Shown here piece after piece: positions 18,471 through 26,788 of a DNA stretch of 64,000 bases. Each line of letters begins with the position of its first letter. Positions within the stretch are counted from its first letter, which is position 1. A model generated the notes under the pieces. That model saw nothing but the letters and a program-made list of their open reading frames with translations, was not told the origin of the DNA and made no database searches. The stretch covers positions 372,001-436,000 of the forward strand of contig NZ_QEPQ01000002.1 of the NCBI RefSeq assembly GCF_003252795.1, in the 5' to 3' direction. The DNA comes from Haemophilus parainfluenzae (GTDB lineage Bacteria > Pseudomonadota > Gammaproteobacteria > Enterobacterales > Pasteurellaceae). The position numbers and the translations under genes were made by a program.

Positions 18471-21400
18471 AGAACAAATCAGTCAAACGTGAATTAAATC
18501 CGATACAACAATCTCTCTTTTCGAAACTCAAGGATATCATGCTGGTGGATCAACGTCGTTTATCCGCCCGCATTCATGGGATTGGAAAAATTAAAAGCCC
18601 AGAAGCTCAACAAGCTGTTGCTGCTGAAATTCAGTTGCAGATTGAACAGGCTCAATTGCGTGTAGAAAATCGTAAAAGTGCGGTTAAAAATCCGATTATT
18701 TTTCCAGAGAGTTTGCCCGTTAGCCAACGCAAAGCAGAAATTCAAAAACTGCTTTCTGAGCATCAGGTCATTGTGGTGGCAGGGGAAACTGGTTCAGGTA
18801 AAACCACCCAATTGCCGAAAATGTGTTTGGAATTAGGTTTCGGCAATTTGGGCATGATTGGACATACTCAGCCGCGTCGTATTGCCGCTCGTTCGGTGGC
18901 TGCGCGTATTGCGGAAGAACTGGAAACGGAGCTTGGCGGTTTAGTTGGTTATAAGGTTCGTTTTAACGATCAAATTAGTGATGATACGCAAATCAAGTTG
19001 ATGACTGACGGGATCCTGTTAGCAGAAATTCAAAATGATCGTTTTCTCAACCAATATTCTTGTTTGATTATCGATGAAGCCCACGAACGAAGTCTGAACA
19101 ACGATTTTATTCTCGGTTATCTGAAACAGTTATTGCCACGTCGTCGTGATTTAAAACTCATCATTACATCCGCAACCATTGATGTGGAACGCTTTTCTAA
19201 ACACTTTAACAATGCGCCTATTATTGAAGTCTCGGGCAGAACCTATCCTGTTGAAGTGCGTTATCGTCCCGTAGTGGAAGAATACGATCAAGATCAGCTA
19301 CAAGGCATTCTTAATGCGGTGGATGAATTGCAAGCGGAAGGTCGGGGCGATATCTTGATCTTTATGAACGGTGAGCGTGAAATTCGCGATACTGCTGAAG
19401 CCTTACAAAAACAAAATCTAAAACACACGGAAATTCTACCGCTCTTTGCTCGCTTGTCTGCGCAAGAACAGAATAAAATTTTCCATCCAAGCGGATTAAA
19501 TCGTATTGTGTTGGCGACCAACGTCGCGGAAACTTCATTGACCGTGCCGGGCATTAAATATGTGATTGACCCAGGTACCGCACGCATTTCCCGTTATAGC
19601 TATCGCACCAAAGTACAACGCTTACCGATTGAACCTATTTCACAGGCATCTGCTAACCAGCGTAAAGGCCGTTGTGGTCGTGTGAGCGAAGGGATTTGTA
19701 TTCGTTTATATTCGGAAGAGGATTTTAATTCTCGTCCGGAGTTTACCGATCCTGAAATTCTACGCACCAATTTAGCCTCCGTTATTTTGCAAATGACAGC
19801 ATTGGGTTTGGATGATATTGAAGCCTTCCCGTTTGTGGATGCCCCAGATAAACGCCATATTCAAGATGGGATAAAACTGTTGGAAGAATTGGGCGCATTT
19901 GAAATCGTTCGCACTAAAGCGGGCGAGAAACGTCAATTAACGGCTGCAGGTCGTCAATTATCGCAACTCCCTGTGGATCCACGTTTAGCGAAGATGTTGC
20001 TGACCGCTGTCTCACAAGGTGCGTTGCATGAAGTGATGATTATTGTTGCCGCATTGTCTATTCAAGATCCTCGAGAGCGTCCACAAGAAAAACAGCAAGC
20101 TTCCGATGAAAAACATCGACGTTTTGCTGATAAAAAATCAGATTTCTTGGCTTTCCTTAATCTTTGGCGTTATCTACAAGAACAACAAAAAGAATTGAGT
20201 AAAAACCAATTCCGTCGTCAATGCCAAAAGGATTTCTTAAATTATTTACGTATTCGTGAATGGCAAGATATTTATCATCAAATTCGTTTAACTGTCCGTG
20301 AAATGGGCTTGCCGATTAATTCTGAAAAAGCAGAATATCAGCAAATTCATACCGCACTTTTAAGCGGTTTGCTTTCTCATATCGGTTTAAAAGAAGCGGA
20401 GAAACAACAATATCTTGGCGCACGTAATGCCCATTTTGCAATTTTCCCCAATTCTGTACTTTTCAAAAAACAACCGAAATGGGTGATGGCGGCAGAGTTA
20501 GTGGAAACCTCCAAACTTTGGGGGCGTATTGTAGCGGAAATTGAGCCAGAATGGATTGAGCCACTTGCCGAGCATCTAATTAAAAAATCCTATTCCGAAC
20601 CGCGTTGGTCGAAATCTCGTGGGGCGGTGATTGCAGATGAGAAAGTCACGCTTTACGGCGTGCCGATTGTGGCTGCGCGACCAGTGAATTACGGCTCTAT
20701 TGATCCGACAGTAAGCCGCGAGATCTTTATTCAATCAGCCTTGGTAGAAGGGGATTGGAATACCAAACATAAATTCTTCAAAGAAAATCAACGACTCGTT
20801 CGAGAAGTGGAAGAGTTGGAACACAAAAGTCGCCGCCGCGATATTTTGGTGGATGACCGTACGCTTTTTGAATTTTACGATCAGCGTATTAGTACGGAAG
20901 TAGTTTCTCAAAAACATTTTGATACCTGGTGGAAAAAGGCACAGCAAAAAGATCCTGAATTGCTTAATTTTGAACGTTCATTCCTGATTAATGATGATGC
21001 GGAGCAAGTAAGCAAGCTGGATTTCCCGAATTTCTGGCATCAAGGAAATTTAAAACTCAAATTAACTTATCAATTTGAACCAGGCACCGATGCGGACGGG
21101 GTGACGGTGCATATCCCGTTGCCGTTGCTAAATCAAGTGGAAATGACTGGCTTTGACTGGCAAATTCCAGGTTTACGTGAAGAACTGGTGATCGCACTGA
21201 TTAAATCGTTGCCGAAATCTTATCGTCGTAATTTTGTGCCGGCACCTAATTATGCCCAAGCCTTTTTAAGCCGAGCTGTGCCATTGGAAAAACCGTTATT
21301 AGATACGCTAATTTATGAATTGCGTCGTATGACGGGCGTCACAGTAGAAGCGGAACATTGGAATTGGGAACAAATTCCAAGTCATTTGAAAATGACCTTC

Positions 21401-22381
21401 CGTGTGGTAGATGAAAACGGCAAGAAAATTGCCGAATCCATGAATTTGGATGAGCTGAAATTCAACTTAAAAGATCGCGTACAGGAAAGCATTTCTGCTG
21501 TGGCAGATGATGGCATTGAGCAAAGCGGGCTACATATTTGGAGCTTTGCAGATTTACCACAATGTTACGAACAAAAACAACGTGGTTTTAGCGTCAAAGC
21601 GTTCCCGGCTATTGTAGATGAAAAAGATGCGGTAGGTATCAAACTGTTTGAAACGGAATTTGAACAAGCAGTAGCAATGCAACAAGGTTTGCGTCGCTTA
21701 TTGTTGCTCAATGTACCCTCACCAATTAAATATCTGCATGAAAAATTGCCGAATAAAGCTAAATTAGGGCTGTATTTTACTCCGTTCGGTCGTGTGTTGG
21801 ATTTGATAGATGATTGTATCGCTTGTGCGGTGGATAAACTGATTGCCGATTTTGGCGGGTTTGTATGGGATGAAGCTGGCTTTGAAAAATTACGAGATTT
21901 CGTGCGAGAAAACCTTAACGAAGTGACCGTGGATATTGCGCAGAAAGTGGAGCAGATCTTATCCCTCAACCATGCCTTAAACCAACGTTTAAAAGGCAAA
22001 ATGGATTTTACTATGACCTTTGCGTTTTCTGATATTAAGGCGCAATTAAGCGGGCTGATTTATCCAGGTTTTGTGCAAAAGAGCGGTTATGATCGCCTAC
22101 CGGATTTACAGCGCTATCTGCAAGCCGTTGATAAACGTATTGATAAACTGGCTCAAGATGTGAACCGCGATCGTGCGGCTATGCTACGCATAGAACAAGT
22201 ACAACAAGCTTACCAACAATTGCTGGCTAAACTGCCGAAATCTAAACCAATTTCTGATGAAATTGCTGAGATTCGCTATATGATCGAAGAATTGCGGGTG
22301 AGTTTATTTGCGCAACAATTAGGCACGAAGTATCAGGTGTCGGATAAGCGGATTTTGAATGTTATTAATGAAATTTCGTAA
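18467..22381 (+). CDS. hrpA: ATP-dependent RNA helicase HrpA
   Basis: DEAH-box RNA helicase, implicated in mRNA processing and ribosome rescue in other bacteria. Motifs in order: Walker A GETGSGKTTQ near residue 106, DEAH in IIDEAHERS near 203, SAT in IITSATID, and the motif VI segment QRKGRCGR near 398. The helicase-associated and OB-fold regions are followed by the long C-terminal DUF3418 region typical of HrpA, giving 1304 residues. In-frame uptake sequences occur near 18675 and 20349. The start overlaps the DUF423 stop. The downstream neighbour is the accessory TPR gene only 24 bp away. Confidence 0.95.
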   Translation: MKNKSVKRELNPIQQSLFSKLKDIMLVDQRRLSARIHGIGKIKSPEAQQAVAAEIQLQIEQAQLRVENRKSAVKNPIIFPESLPVSQRKAEIQKLLSEHQVIVVAGETGSGKTTQLPKMCLELGFGNLGMIGHTQPRRIAARSVAARIAEELETELGGLVGYKVRFNDQISDDTQIKLMTDGILLAEIQNDRFLNQYSCLIIDEAHERSLNNDFILGYLKQLLPRRRDLKLIITSATIDVERFSKHFNNAPIIEVSGRTYPVEVRYRPVVEEYDQDQLQGILNAVDELQAEGRGDILIFMNGEREIRDTAEALQKQNLKHTEILPLFARLSAQEQNKIFHPSGLNRIVLATNVAETSLTVPGIKYVIDPGTARISRYSYRTKVQRLPIEPISQASANQRKGRCGRVSEGICIRLYSEEDFNSRPEFTDPEILRTNLASVILQMTALGLDDIEAFPFVDAPDKRHIQDGIKLLEELGAFEIVRTKAGEKRQLTAAGRQLSQLPVDPRLAKMLLTAVSQGALHEVMIIVAALSIQDPRERPQEKQQASDEKHRRFADKKSDFLAFLNLWRYLQEQQKELSKNQFRRQCQKDFLNYLRIREWQDIYHQIRLTVREMGLPINSEKAEYQQIHTALLSGLLSHIGLKEAEKQQYLGARNAHFAIFPNSVLFKKQPKWVMAAELVETSKLWGRIVAEIEPEWIEPLAEHLIKKSYSEPRWSKSRGAVIADEKVTLYGVPIVAARPVNYGSIDPTVSREIFIQSALVEGDWNTKHKFFKENQRLVREVEELEHKSRRRDILVDDRTLFEFYDQRISTEVVSQKHFDTWWKKAQQKDPELLNFERSFLINDDAEQVSKLDFPNFWHQGNLKLKLTYQFEPGTDADGVTVHIPLPLLNQVEMTGFDWQIPGLREELVIALIKSLPKSYRRNFVPAPNYAQAFLSRAVPLEKPLLDTLIYELRRMTGVTVEAEHWNWEQIPSHLKMTFRVVDENGKKIAESMNLDELKFNLKDRVQESISAVADDGIEQSGLHIWSFADLPQCYEQKQRGFSVKAFPAIVDEKDAVGIKLFETEFEQAVAMQQGLRRLLLLNVPSPIKYLHEKLPNKAKLGLYFTPFGRVLDLIDDCIACAVDKLIADFGGFVWDEAGFEKLRDFVRENLNEVTVDIAQKVEQILSLNHALNQRLKGKMDFTMTFAFSDIKAQLSGLIYPGFVQKSGYDRLPDLQRYLQAVDKRIDKLAQDVNRDRAAMLRIEQVQQAYQQLLAKLPKSKPISDEIAEIRYMIEELRVSLFAQQLGTKYQVSDKRILNVINEIS

Positions 22382-22404
22382 TTTAAATCAGGGGAGGGAA
22401 TGAC

Positions 22405-24327
22405 ATGAATAAAGAGAATAATTCTAGTAGAAAAGAATTTGCAAAATCACAATTTAAATCGGGGCTAGAGTTCCAGAAAAAAGGAAAATATGCAGAGGCT
22501 GAGCAGGCATATAAATCAATTCAAAGAGAAGATGATAAAGAGATATTTGCAAAGTCACGATTTAATTTAGGGGTATTGTTTAAATCACAAGAGAAATATC
22601 CCGAGGCTCAACAGGCATACCAAGAAATTCAAAGAGAAGATGATAAAAAACAATTTGCAAAGTCACGATTTAATTTAGGGGTATTGTTTAAATCACAAGA
22701 GAAATATCCCGAGGCTCAACAGGCATACCAAGAAATTCAAAGAGAAGATGATAAAAAACAATTTGCAAGGTCACGAGTTAATTTGGGGCTATTGTTTGAA
22801 TCACAAGAGAAATATCCCGAGGCTCAACAGGCATACCAAGAAATTCAAAGAGAAGATGATAAAGAGATATTTGCAAAGTCACGATTTTATTTAGGGTTAT
22901 TATTTAAATCACAAGAGAAATATCCCGAGGCTCAACAGGCATACCAAGAAATTCAAAGAGAAGATGATAAAAAACAATTTGCAAGGTCACGAGTTAATTT
23001 AGGGCTATTGTTTGAATCACAAGAGAAATATCCCGAGGCTCAACAGGCATACCAAGAAATTCAAAGAGAAGATGATAAAGAGATATTTGCAAAGTCACGA
23101 TTTAATTTAGGGATATTGTTTAAATCACAAGAGAAATATCCCGAGGCTCAACAGGCATACCAAGAAATTCAAAGAGAAGATGATAAAGAGATATTTGCAA
23201 AGTCACGATTTAATTTAGGGGTATTGTTTAAATCACAAGGGAAATATCCCGAGGCTCAACAGGCATACCAAGAAATTCAAAGAGAAGATGATACACAGGC
23301 ATTTGTACAATCACGAAATAATTTAGGTATTCTATTATATACTCAAGGTAAATATGATAAAGCAAAGAAAGTTTTCCGAGAGATAACTAGAGATGATAAT
23401 CCAAAAGAATTTGCTTTTACATGTATTAATTTCGGCATTCTTCTAAAAGAAAATAATGAGCTAGTCGAAGCAAAAGAAGTATTAAAAAATATAAATAAAG
23501 ATGATGGTGAACATTTTTTCTGTAAAGCAAGGTTAATTATTGGAGAAATATTTCTCTATCAAGGGAAATATGATAATGCAAAAAAATTTTTTGAAGAGTC
23601 TAAGGAGGTTTATCATTATGAATCTGAATGTTTTATTAGAATTTCACAAGATTCTATGGAGCCGTTTACTAAAGATCTAATTAAGTTAAAAGAAATTGTT
23701 GATAAAATTTTAAATTTATTAAAATTAGATAGTGAGTATGAGGAATATATTTGTCACTATACACGACCAAGTACCGCTTTTTCATTATTGGGATATAATG
23801 AAGAACCATCAAAATTACGTTTAAGCACAATAAAAAATGTAAATGATCCAACTGAGGGTAATATTTTATTCGATTATCTTAACTTGCCTAATGAAGAGAT
23901 TGGTCTTTGTTCATTTGTTAGCTGTTTTACATTTAATCATGATAGCTTAAATCAGTTTAGATTGTATGGAAAAGAAAATAATCAGGAAGCTTCTGGAGTA
24001 AGTCTTATTTTTGATAAAAATTTCTTTGGTGAATATTCAAAACCTTATAATTTTATTGATTATGGGAAAAAAGAATTAGTGATAAATTCATTTTCTTTAG
24101 AGAATAATTCAAGTGTTAATATAGATATTAATAATAAAATTAATAAATTGCCAGTTTATAGATGTATATATATGGATAATGCATCAGGGTATATAAAATT
24201 AGCTAAGCGTAGTGAGATTGATTTTTATAGAGAAGGGAGGGATGAGTTTTTTACTTCCTACTTAGATGAGGTTAATAAAAAACTAATAAAGTTAAAATTG
24301 CGATTGAGGAATTTAAAGAAGTATTAA
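22405..24327 (+). CDS. TPR-like repeat protein with C-terminal DUF2971-like domain, frame broken near the end
   Basis: Function unknown. Residues about 10-345 consist of about ten 36-residue TPR/Sel1-like helical hairpin repeats (consensus KYPEAQQAYQEIQREDD then FAKSRFNLG), which usually make a protein-binding solenoid. From about residue 440 the sequence changes to a DUF2971-like domain: YICHYTRPSTAFSLL, LSTIKNVNDPTEGN, FVSCFTFNHDSLNQFRLYG and EASGVSLIF. The start is secure (GGAGGG six bases before ATG 22405). The last dozen residues, LKLRLRNLKKY, look out of frame; the expected domain end continues in another frame to 24656. The 3' half is very AT-rich and no uptake sequence occurs in the gene, which suggests horizontal acquisition between hrpA and dcuC. 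No signal peptide or membrane helix seen. Confidence 0.75.
   Translation: MNKENNSSRKEFAKSQFKSGLEFQKKGKYAEAEQAYKSIQREDDKEIFAKSRFNLGVLFKSQEKYPEAQQAYQEIQREDDKKQFAKSRFNLGVLFKSQEKYPEAQQAYQEIQREDDKKQFARSRVNLGLLFESQEKYPEAQQAYQEIQREDDKEIFAKSRFYLGLLFKSQEKYPEAQQAYQEIQREDDKKQFARSRVNLGLLFESQEKYPEAQQAYQEIQREDDKEIFAKSRFNLGILFKSQEKYPEAQQAYQEIQREDDKEIFAKSRFNLGVLFKSQGKYPEAQQAYQEIQREDDTQAFVQSRNNLGILLYTQGKYDKAKKVFREITRDDNPKEFAFTCINFGILLKENNELVEAKEVLKNINKDDGEHFFCKARLIIGEIFLYQGKYDNAKKFFEESKEVYHYESECFIRISQDSMEPFTKDLIKLKEIVDKILNLLKLDSEYEEYICHYTRPSTAFSLLGYNEEPSKLRLSTIKNVNDPTEGNILFDYLNLPNEEIGLCSFVSCFTFNHDSLNQFRLYGKENNQEASGVSLIFDKNFFGEYSKPYNFIDYGKKELVINSFSLENNSSVNIDINNKINKLPVYRCIYMDNASGYIKLAKRSEIDFYREGRDEFFTSYLDEVNKKLIKLKLRLRNLKKY
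22591..23346 (+). repeat. Seven tandem 108-bp coding repeats
   Basis: Units begin at 22591, 22699, 22807, 22915, 23023, 23131 and 23239, each exactly 108 bp (36 codons). The first 54 bp of each (encoding E/GKYPEAQQAYQEIQREDD) are essentially invariant, while the second half comes in a few variants. Units 2 and 4 encode identical peptides, indicating a 216-bp higher-order duplication. A diverged unit precedes (22483) and about three degenerate ones follow. Repeat number probably changes by recombination or slippage. Confidence 0.95.
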
Positions 24328-24656
24328 ATTCTATGTTTGGAAATGATAAATCTAATGAAGGCTTATACAATGTAGTTAATTATATTTTGTTACCACTTAA
24401 GTTTCTAATTAAGCATGCTGCATTTGAAGATGAGCAAGAGTGTAGAATATTTTTTATTACAGATTTATTTGATGAGAGAATCGTATCAGATGTTAATAAT
24501 AAATCAATGTATTTAGAGTATGAGCCATCAGTTAGAGAATATATAAAAGAAATATATCTATCAATAGGAGCTTCTAAATATGAAGATTTCTTTATTAGAA
24601 ATTTAAGAGATAGCTCTAAGGTTCATCATTCCAAAAATCCATTTAGGAATAAATAA
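24279..24656 (+). pseudogene. Frameshifted 3' end of the TPR/DUF2971-like gene
   Basis: In the second frame the sequence reads KIAIEEFKEVLNSMFGN and continues to a stop at 24656, with LLPLKFLIKHAAFEDEQECRIFF, which is the expected C-terminal signature of a DUF2971 domain. Adding one A to the run at 24294-24297 joins the upstream frame (DEVNKKLIKLK) to this frame without a break. An ATG at 24333 exists but has no ribosome site worth naming, so I read this as the tail of one broken gene and not a separate gene. It could also be a sequencing error. Confidence 0.75.
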
Positions 24657-24698
24657 TTCCCTATACTGATGTATTAGCCTAATAATAAGAAACTAAAA

Positions 24699-24763
24699 GT
24701 GCGGTCGTCTTCGTAAAGTTTTTCACTCTTAAAGATATCTCCAAAACCAACCGCACTTTCTCC
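24699..24763. terminator. Widely spaced inverted uptake sequences (possible terminator)
   Basis: AAGTGCGGT near 24699 and ACCGCACTT near 24750 are inverted with a loop of about 43 bases, followed by only a short T-rich stretch. Terminator activity is uncertain, and it may simply be two uptake sites. Confidence 0.45.
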
Positions 24764-24773
24764 CCAAAATTCT

Positions 24774-24795
24774 TTTTGTGATCTATCTCAAATTT
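24774..24795. promoter_or_regulatory. CRP binding site upstream of dcuC
   Basis: The 22 bases TTTTGTGATCTATCTCAAATTT match the CRP consensus (AAATGTGA-N6-TCACATTT) at about 17 positions, with a perfect TGTGA half site. It lies about 88 bp before the dcuC start, suitable for cAMP-CRP activation. Confidence 0.75.
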
Positions 24796-24871
24796 TCGTA
24801 TTGAACTGATTTACAACTGCCAATTCAATCGCTATCTTGCTGATATTATTATTTTAATAAAGAGGTAAATT

Positions 24872-26230
24872 ATGGATCTGATAATAGGTTTGATTGCCAT
24901 TGTCTTGGTGGCATATTATATCGTGAAAGGCTATTCAGCGACTGGCGTGTTGATGTTCGGTGGCTTGGTCTTGTTATTCATTTCAGTGCTGATGGGACAT
25001 TCGATTTTACCGGAAGGCGTGAAAAGCACCGGTTCCACCTATTTTGATATTTTAGAATATGTGAAATATCTACTCGGTAATCGTGGCGGCGGCTTAGGCT
25101 TGATGATTATGGTGTTATGTGGTTTCTCTGTGTACATGACCCATCTTGGCGCGAATGATGTGGTGGTGAAATTGGTGTCAAAACCACTGAAAAATATCCG
25201 TTCACCTTATATTTTAATGGTGTTTGCTTACTTTCTCGCATGTTTGATGTCTTTTGCTGTGTCATCTGCAACAGGCTTGGGTGTGTTATTAATGGCGACA
25301 TTATTCCCAGTGATGGTAAACGTGGGGATTTCACGAGGGGCAGCTGCAGCAATTTGTGCATCGCCAATTTCTATTATCCTTTCCCCAACTTCAGGTGATG
25401 TGGTGCTTTCTGCTGAAATTTCCAAAATTCCTTTAGGTGAGTTTGCATTTGGCACCGCATTGCCGGTTTCGATTTTTGCGATTCTTGGGATTGCCGTGGC
25501 ACACTTCTTCTGGCAACGTTATTTAGATAAAAAAGAAGGTGTGCAAGTAGAACGCATTAATGCAGATGAAATTAAAACCACAGCACCAAACTACTATGCA
25601 ATTTTGCCATTATTACCAATTATTGGCGTGTTGATTTTTGACGGTAAATGGGGCTTACCAAATTTACACATTGTTACCGTGATGGTGCTTTGTTTTATCA
25701 TTACTGCTACGGTAGATTTTTTACGTAGCTTTAACGCAAAACAAACCTTTGATAATCTCATTGTGGCATATCGCGGTATGGCAGATGCCTTTGCGGGCGT
25801 GGTAATGCTTTTAGTGGCGGCTGGCGTATTTGCGCAAAGTTTAAGTACTATCGGCTTTATCACTAATTTAATCGCCTCTGCACAATCATTCGGTGGTTCA
25901 GCGTTCTTTATGATGTTAGTGCTTGCGGTGATTACCATTTTAGCCACCATGGCGACAGGTTCAGGTAATGCAGCCTTCTATGCTTTTGCAGAATTAATTC
26001 CAAAATTAGCCACTCAAATGGGCGTCAACCCAGCGTTCTTAACGATTCCAATGTTACAAGCCTCTAATTTAGGTCGTGGTTTATCACCGGTTTCTGGCGT
26101 GGTTGTAGCGGTATCCGGTATGGGAAAAATCTCACCATTTGAAATCGTAAAACGTATGTCTGTCCCAATGTTGGTTGGTTTTATTTGTGTGATTATCGGC
26201 ACAGAAATCTTTGTTTCCGTTGCCGTCTAA
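24872..26230 (+). CDS. dcuC: Anaerobic C4-dicarboxylate transporter DcuC family
   Basis: Inner-membrane carrier of the DcuC family, associated with succinate efflux and C4-dicarboxylate exchange during anaerobic or fermentative growth. The 452 residues contain about twelve membrane helices with two similar halves. Conserved segments include SSATGLGVLLMATLFPV and the C-terminal MLQASNLGRGLSPVSGVVV, both typical of DcuC. A related YfcC/Na+:H+ antiporter-type carrier is the main alternative. AGAGGT lies before ATG 24872. A strong CRP-like site upstream suggests control by cAMP-CRP. It is monocistronic and ends at a terminator shared with convergent folK. Confidence 0.85.
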   Translation: MDLIIGLIAIVLVAYYIVKGYSATGVLMFGGLVLLFISVLMGHSILPEGVKSTGSTYFDILEYVKYLLGNRGGGLGLMIMVLCGFSVYMTHLGANDVVVKLVSKPLKNIRSPYILMVFAYFLACLMSFAVSSATGLGVLLMATLFPVMVNVGISRGAAAAICASPISIILSPTSGDVVLSAEISKIPLGEFAFGTALPVSIFAILGIAVAHFFWQRYLDKKEGVQVERINADEIKTTAPNYYAILPLLPIIGVLIFDGKWGLPNLHIVTVMVLCFIITATVDFLRSFNAKQTFDNLIVAYRGMADAFAGVVMLLVAAGVFAQSLSTIGFITNLIASAQSFGGSAFFMMLVLAVITILATMATGSGNAAFYAFAELIPKLATQMGVNPAFLTIPMLQASNLGRGLSPVSGVVVAVSGMGKISPFEIVKRMSVPMLVGFICVIIGTEIFVSVAV

Positions 26231-26245
26231 TTTGATAGGTAAAAA

Positions 26246-26281
26246 AGAAGGGCTGATAGTGAATATCAGCCCTTTTGTTTT
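26246..26281. terminator. Terminator between convergent dcuC and folK
   Basis: AAGGGCTGATA and TATCAGCCCTT form a stem around GTGAA, with TTGTTTT on the right and an A run on the left. Confidence 0.85.
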
Positions 26282-26284
26282 GAG

Positions 26285-26788
26285 TTAAGTGCGGTCAATT
26301 TTCTCGCTGTTTTTGATTTTATGCATTTGATGATTTTCAAAGGCTTTCACCAAATCTGCGACTTTTTCGCCTTCAGGTAAAACCAAATCTTGTGCGATAT
26401 CATAAAGCGGCACAATCACGAATTCGCGATTTTTCATGTCATAATGAGGCACGGTTAAGCGTTCATTTTGAATGATTTGATCGCCATAAAGCAGAATATC
26501 CAAATCCAGTGTACGCTCACCCCAACGACGTAAACGTACGCGACCTTGTTCATTTTCAATGCGTTGCAATTCATCGAGCAAGGCTAAAGGTGGGCGAGTG
26601 GTTTCGATCATTGCCACTGCGTTCACATAATCCGGTTGATCTTGCGGGCCTAATGGTTTGCTTTGATAAAATCCGCTGACCGATTTTAATTCGGTATGAG
26701 GTAGCGCAGAAATTGCCTCTAATGCGGAATTTAATTGTTCTGTAGGCGTATTTAAATTGCTGCCAAGGGCGATATACACTTGAACCAT
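26285..26788 (-). CDS. folK: 2-amino-4-hydroxy-6-hydroxymethyldihydropteridine pyrophosphokinase FolK
   Basis: Cytoplasmic folate-pathway enzyme (HPPK) that transfers pyrophosphate from ATP to 6-hydroxymethyl-dihydropterin. The HPPK signature is seen in YIALGSNLNTP at the N-terminus and in the RWGERTLDLDILLYGD metal-binding segment at about 88-103. The 167-residue length is usual. The ATG overlaps the pcnB stop (TAATG), giving translational coupling and the dksA-pcnB-folK order known from gammaproteobacteria. The C-terminal end carries an uptake sequence that overlaps the stop region. Confidence 0.94.
   Translation of the reverse strand: MVQVYIALGSNLNTPTEQLNSALEAISALPHTELKSVSGFYQSKPLGPQDQPDYVNAVAMIETTRPPLALLDELQRIENEQGRVRLRRWGERTLDLDILLYGDQIIQNERLTVPHYDMKNREFVIVPLYDIAQDLVLPEGEKVADLVKAFENHQMHKIKNSEKIDRT

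Noticed and set aside
22483-23346. CRISPR-like array suggested by regular 108-bp periodicity
   Set aside because: Repeats are contiguous, in frame, without unique spacers, and encode TPR-type hairpins; no cas genes nearby.
24333-24656. A separate 107-residue gene
   Set aside because: Its sequence is the continuation of the DUF2971-like domain and becomes continuous with the upstream gene after a one-base correction; no ribosome site.
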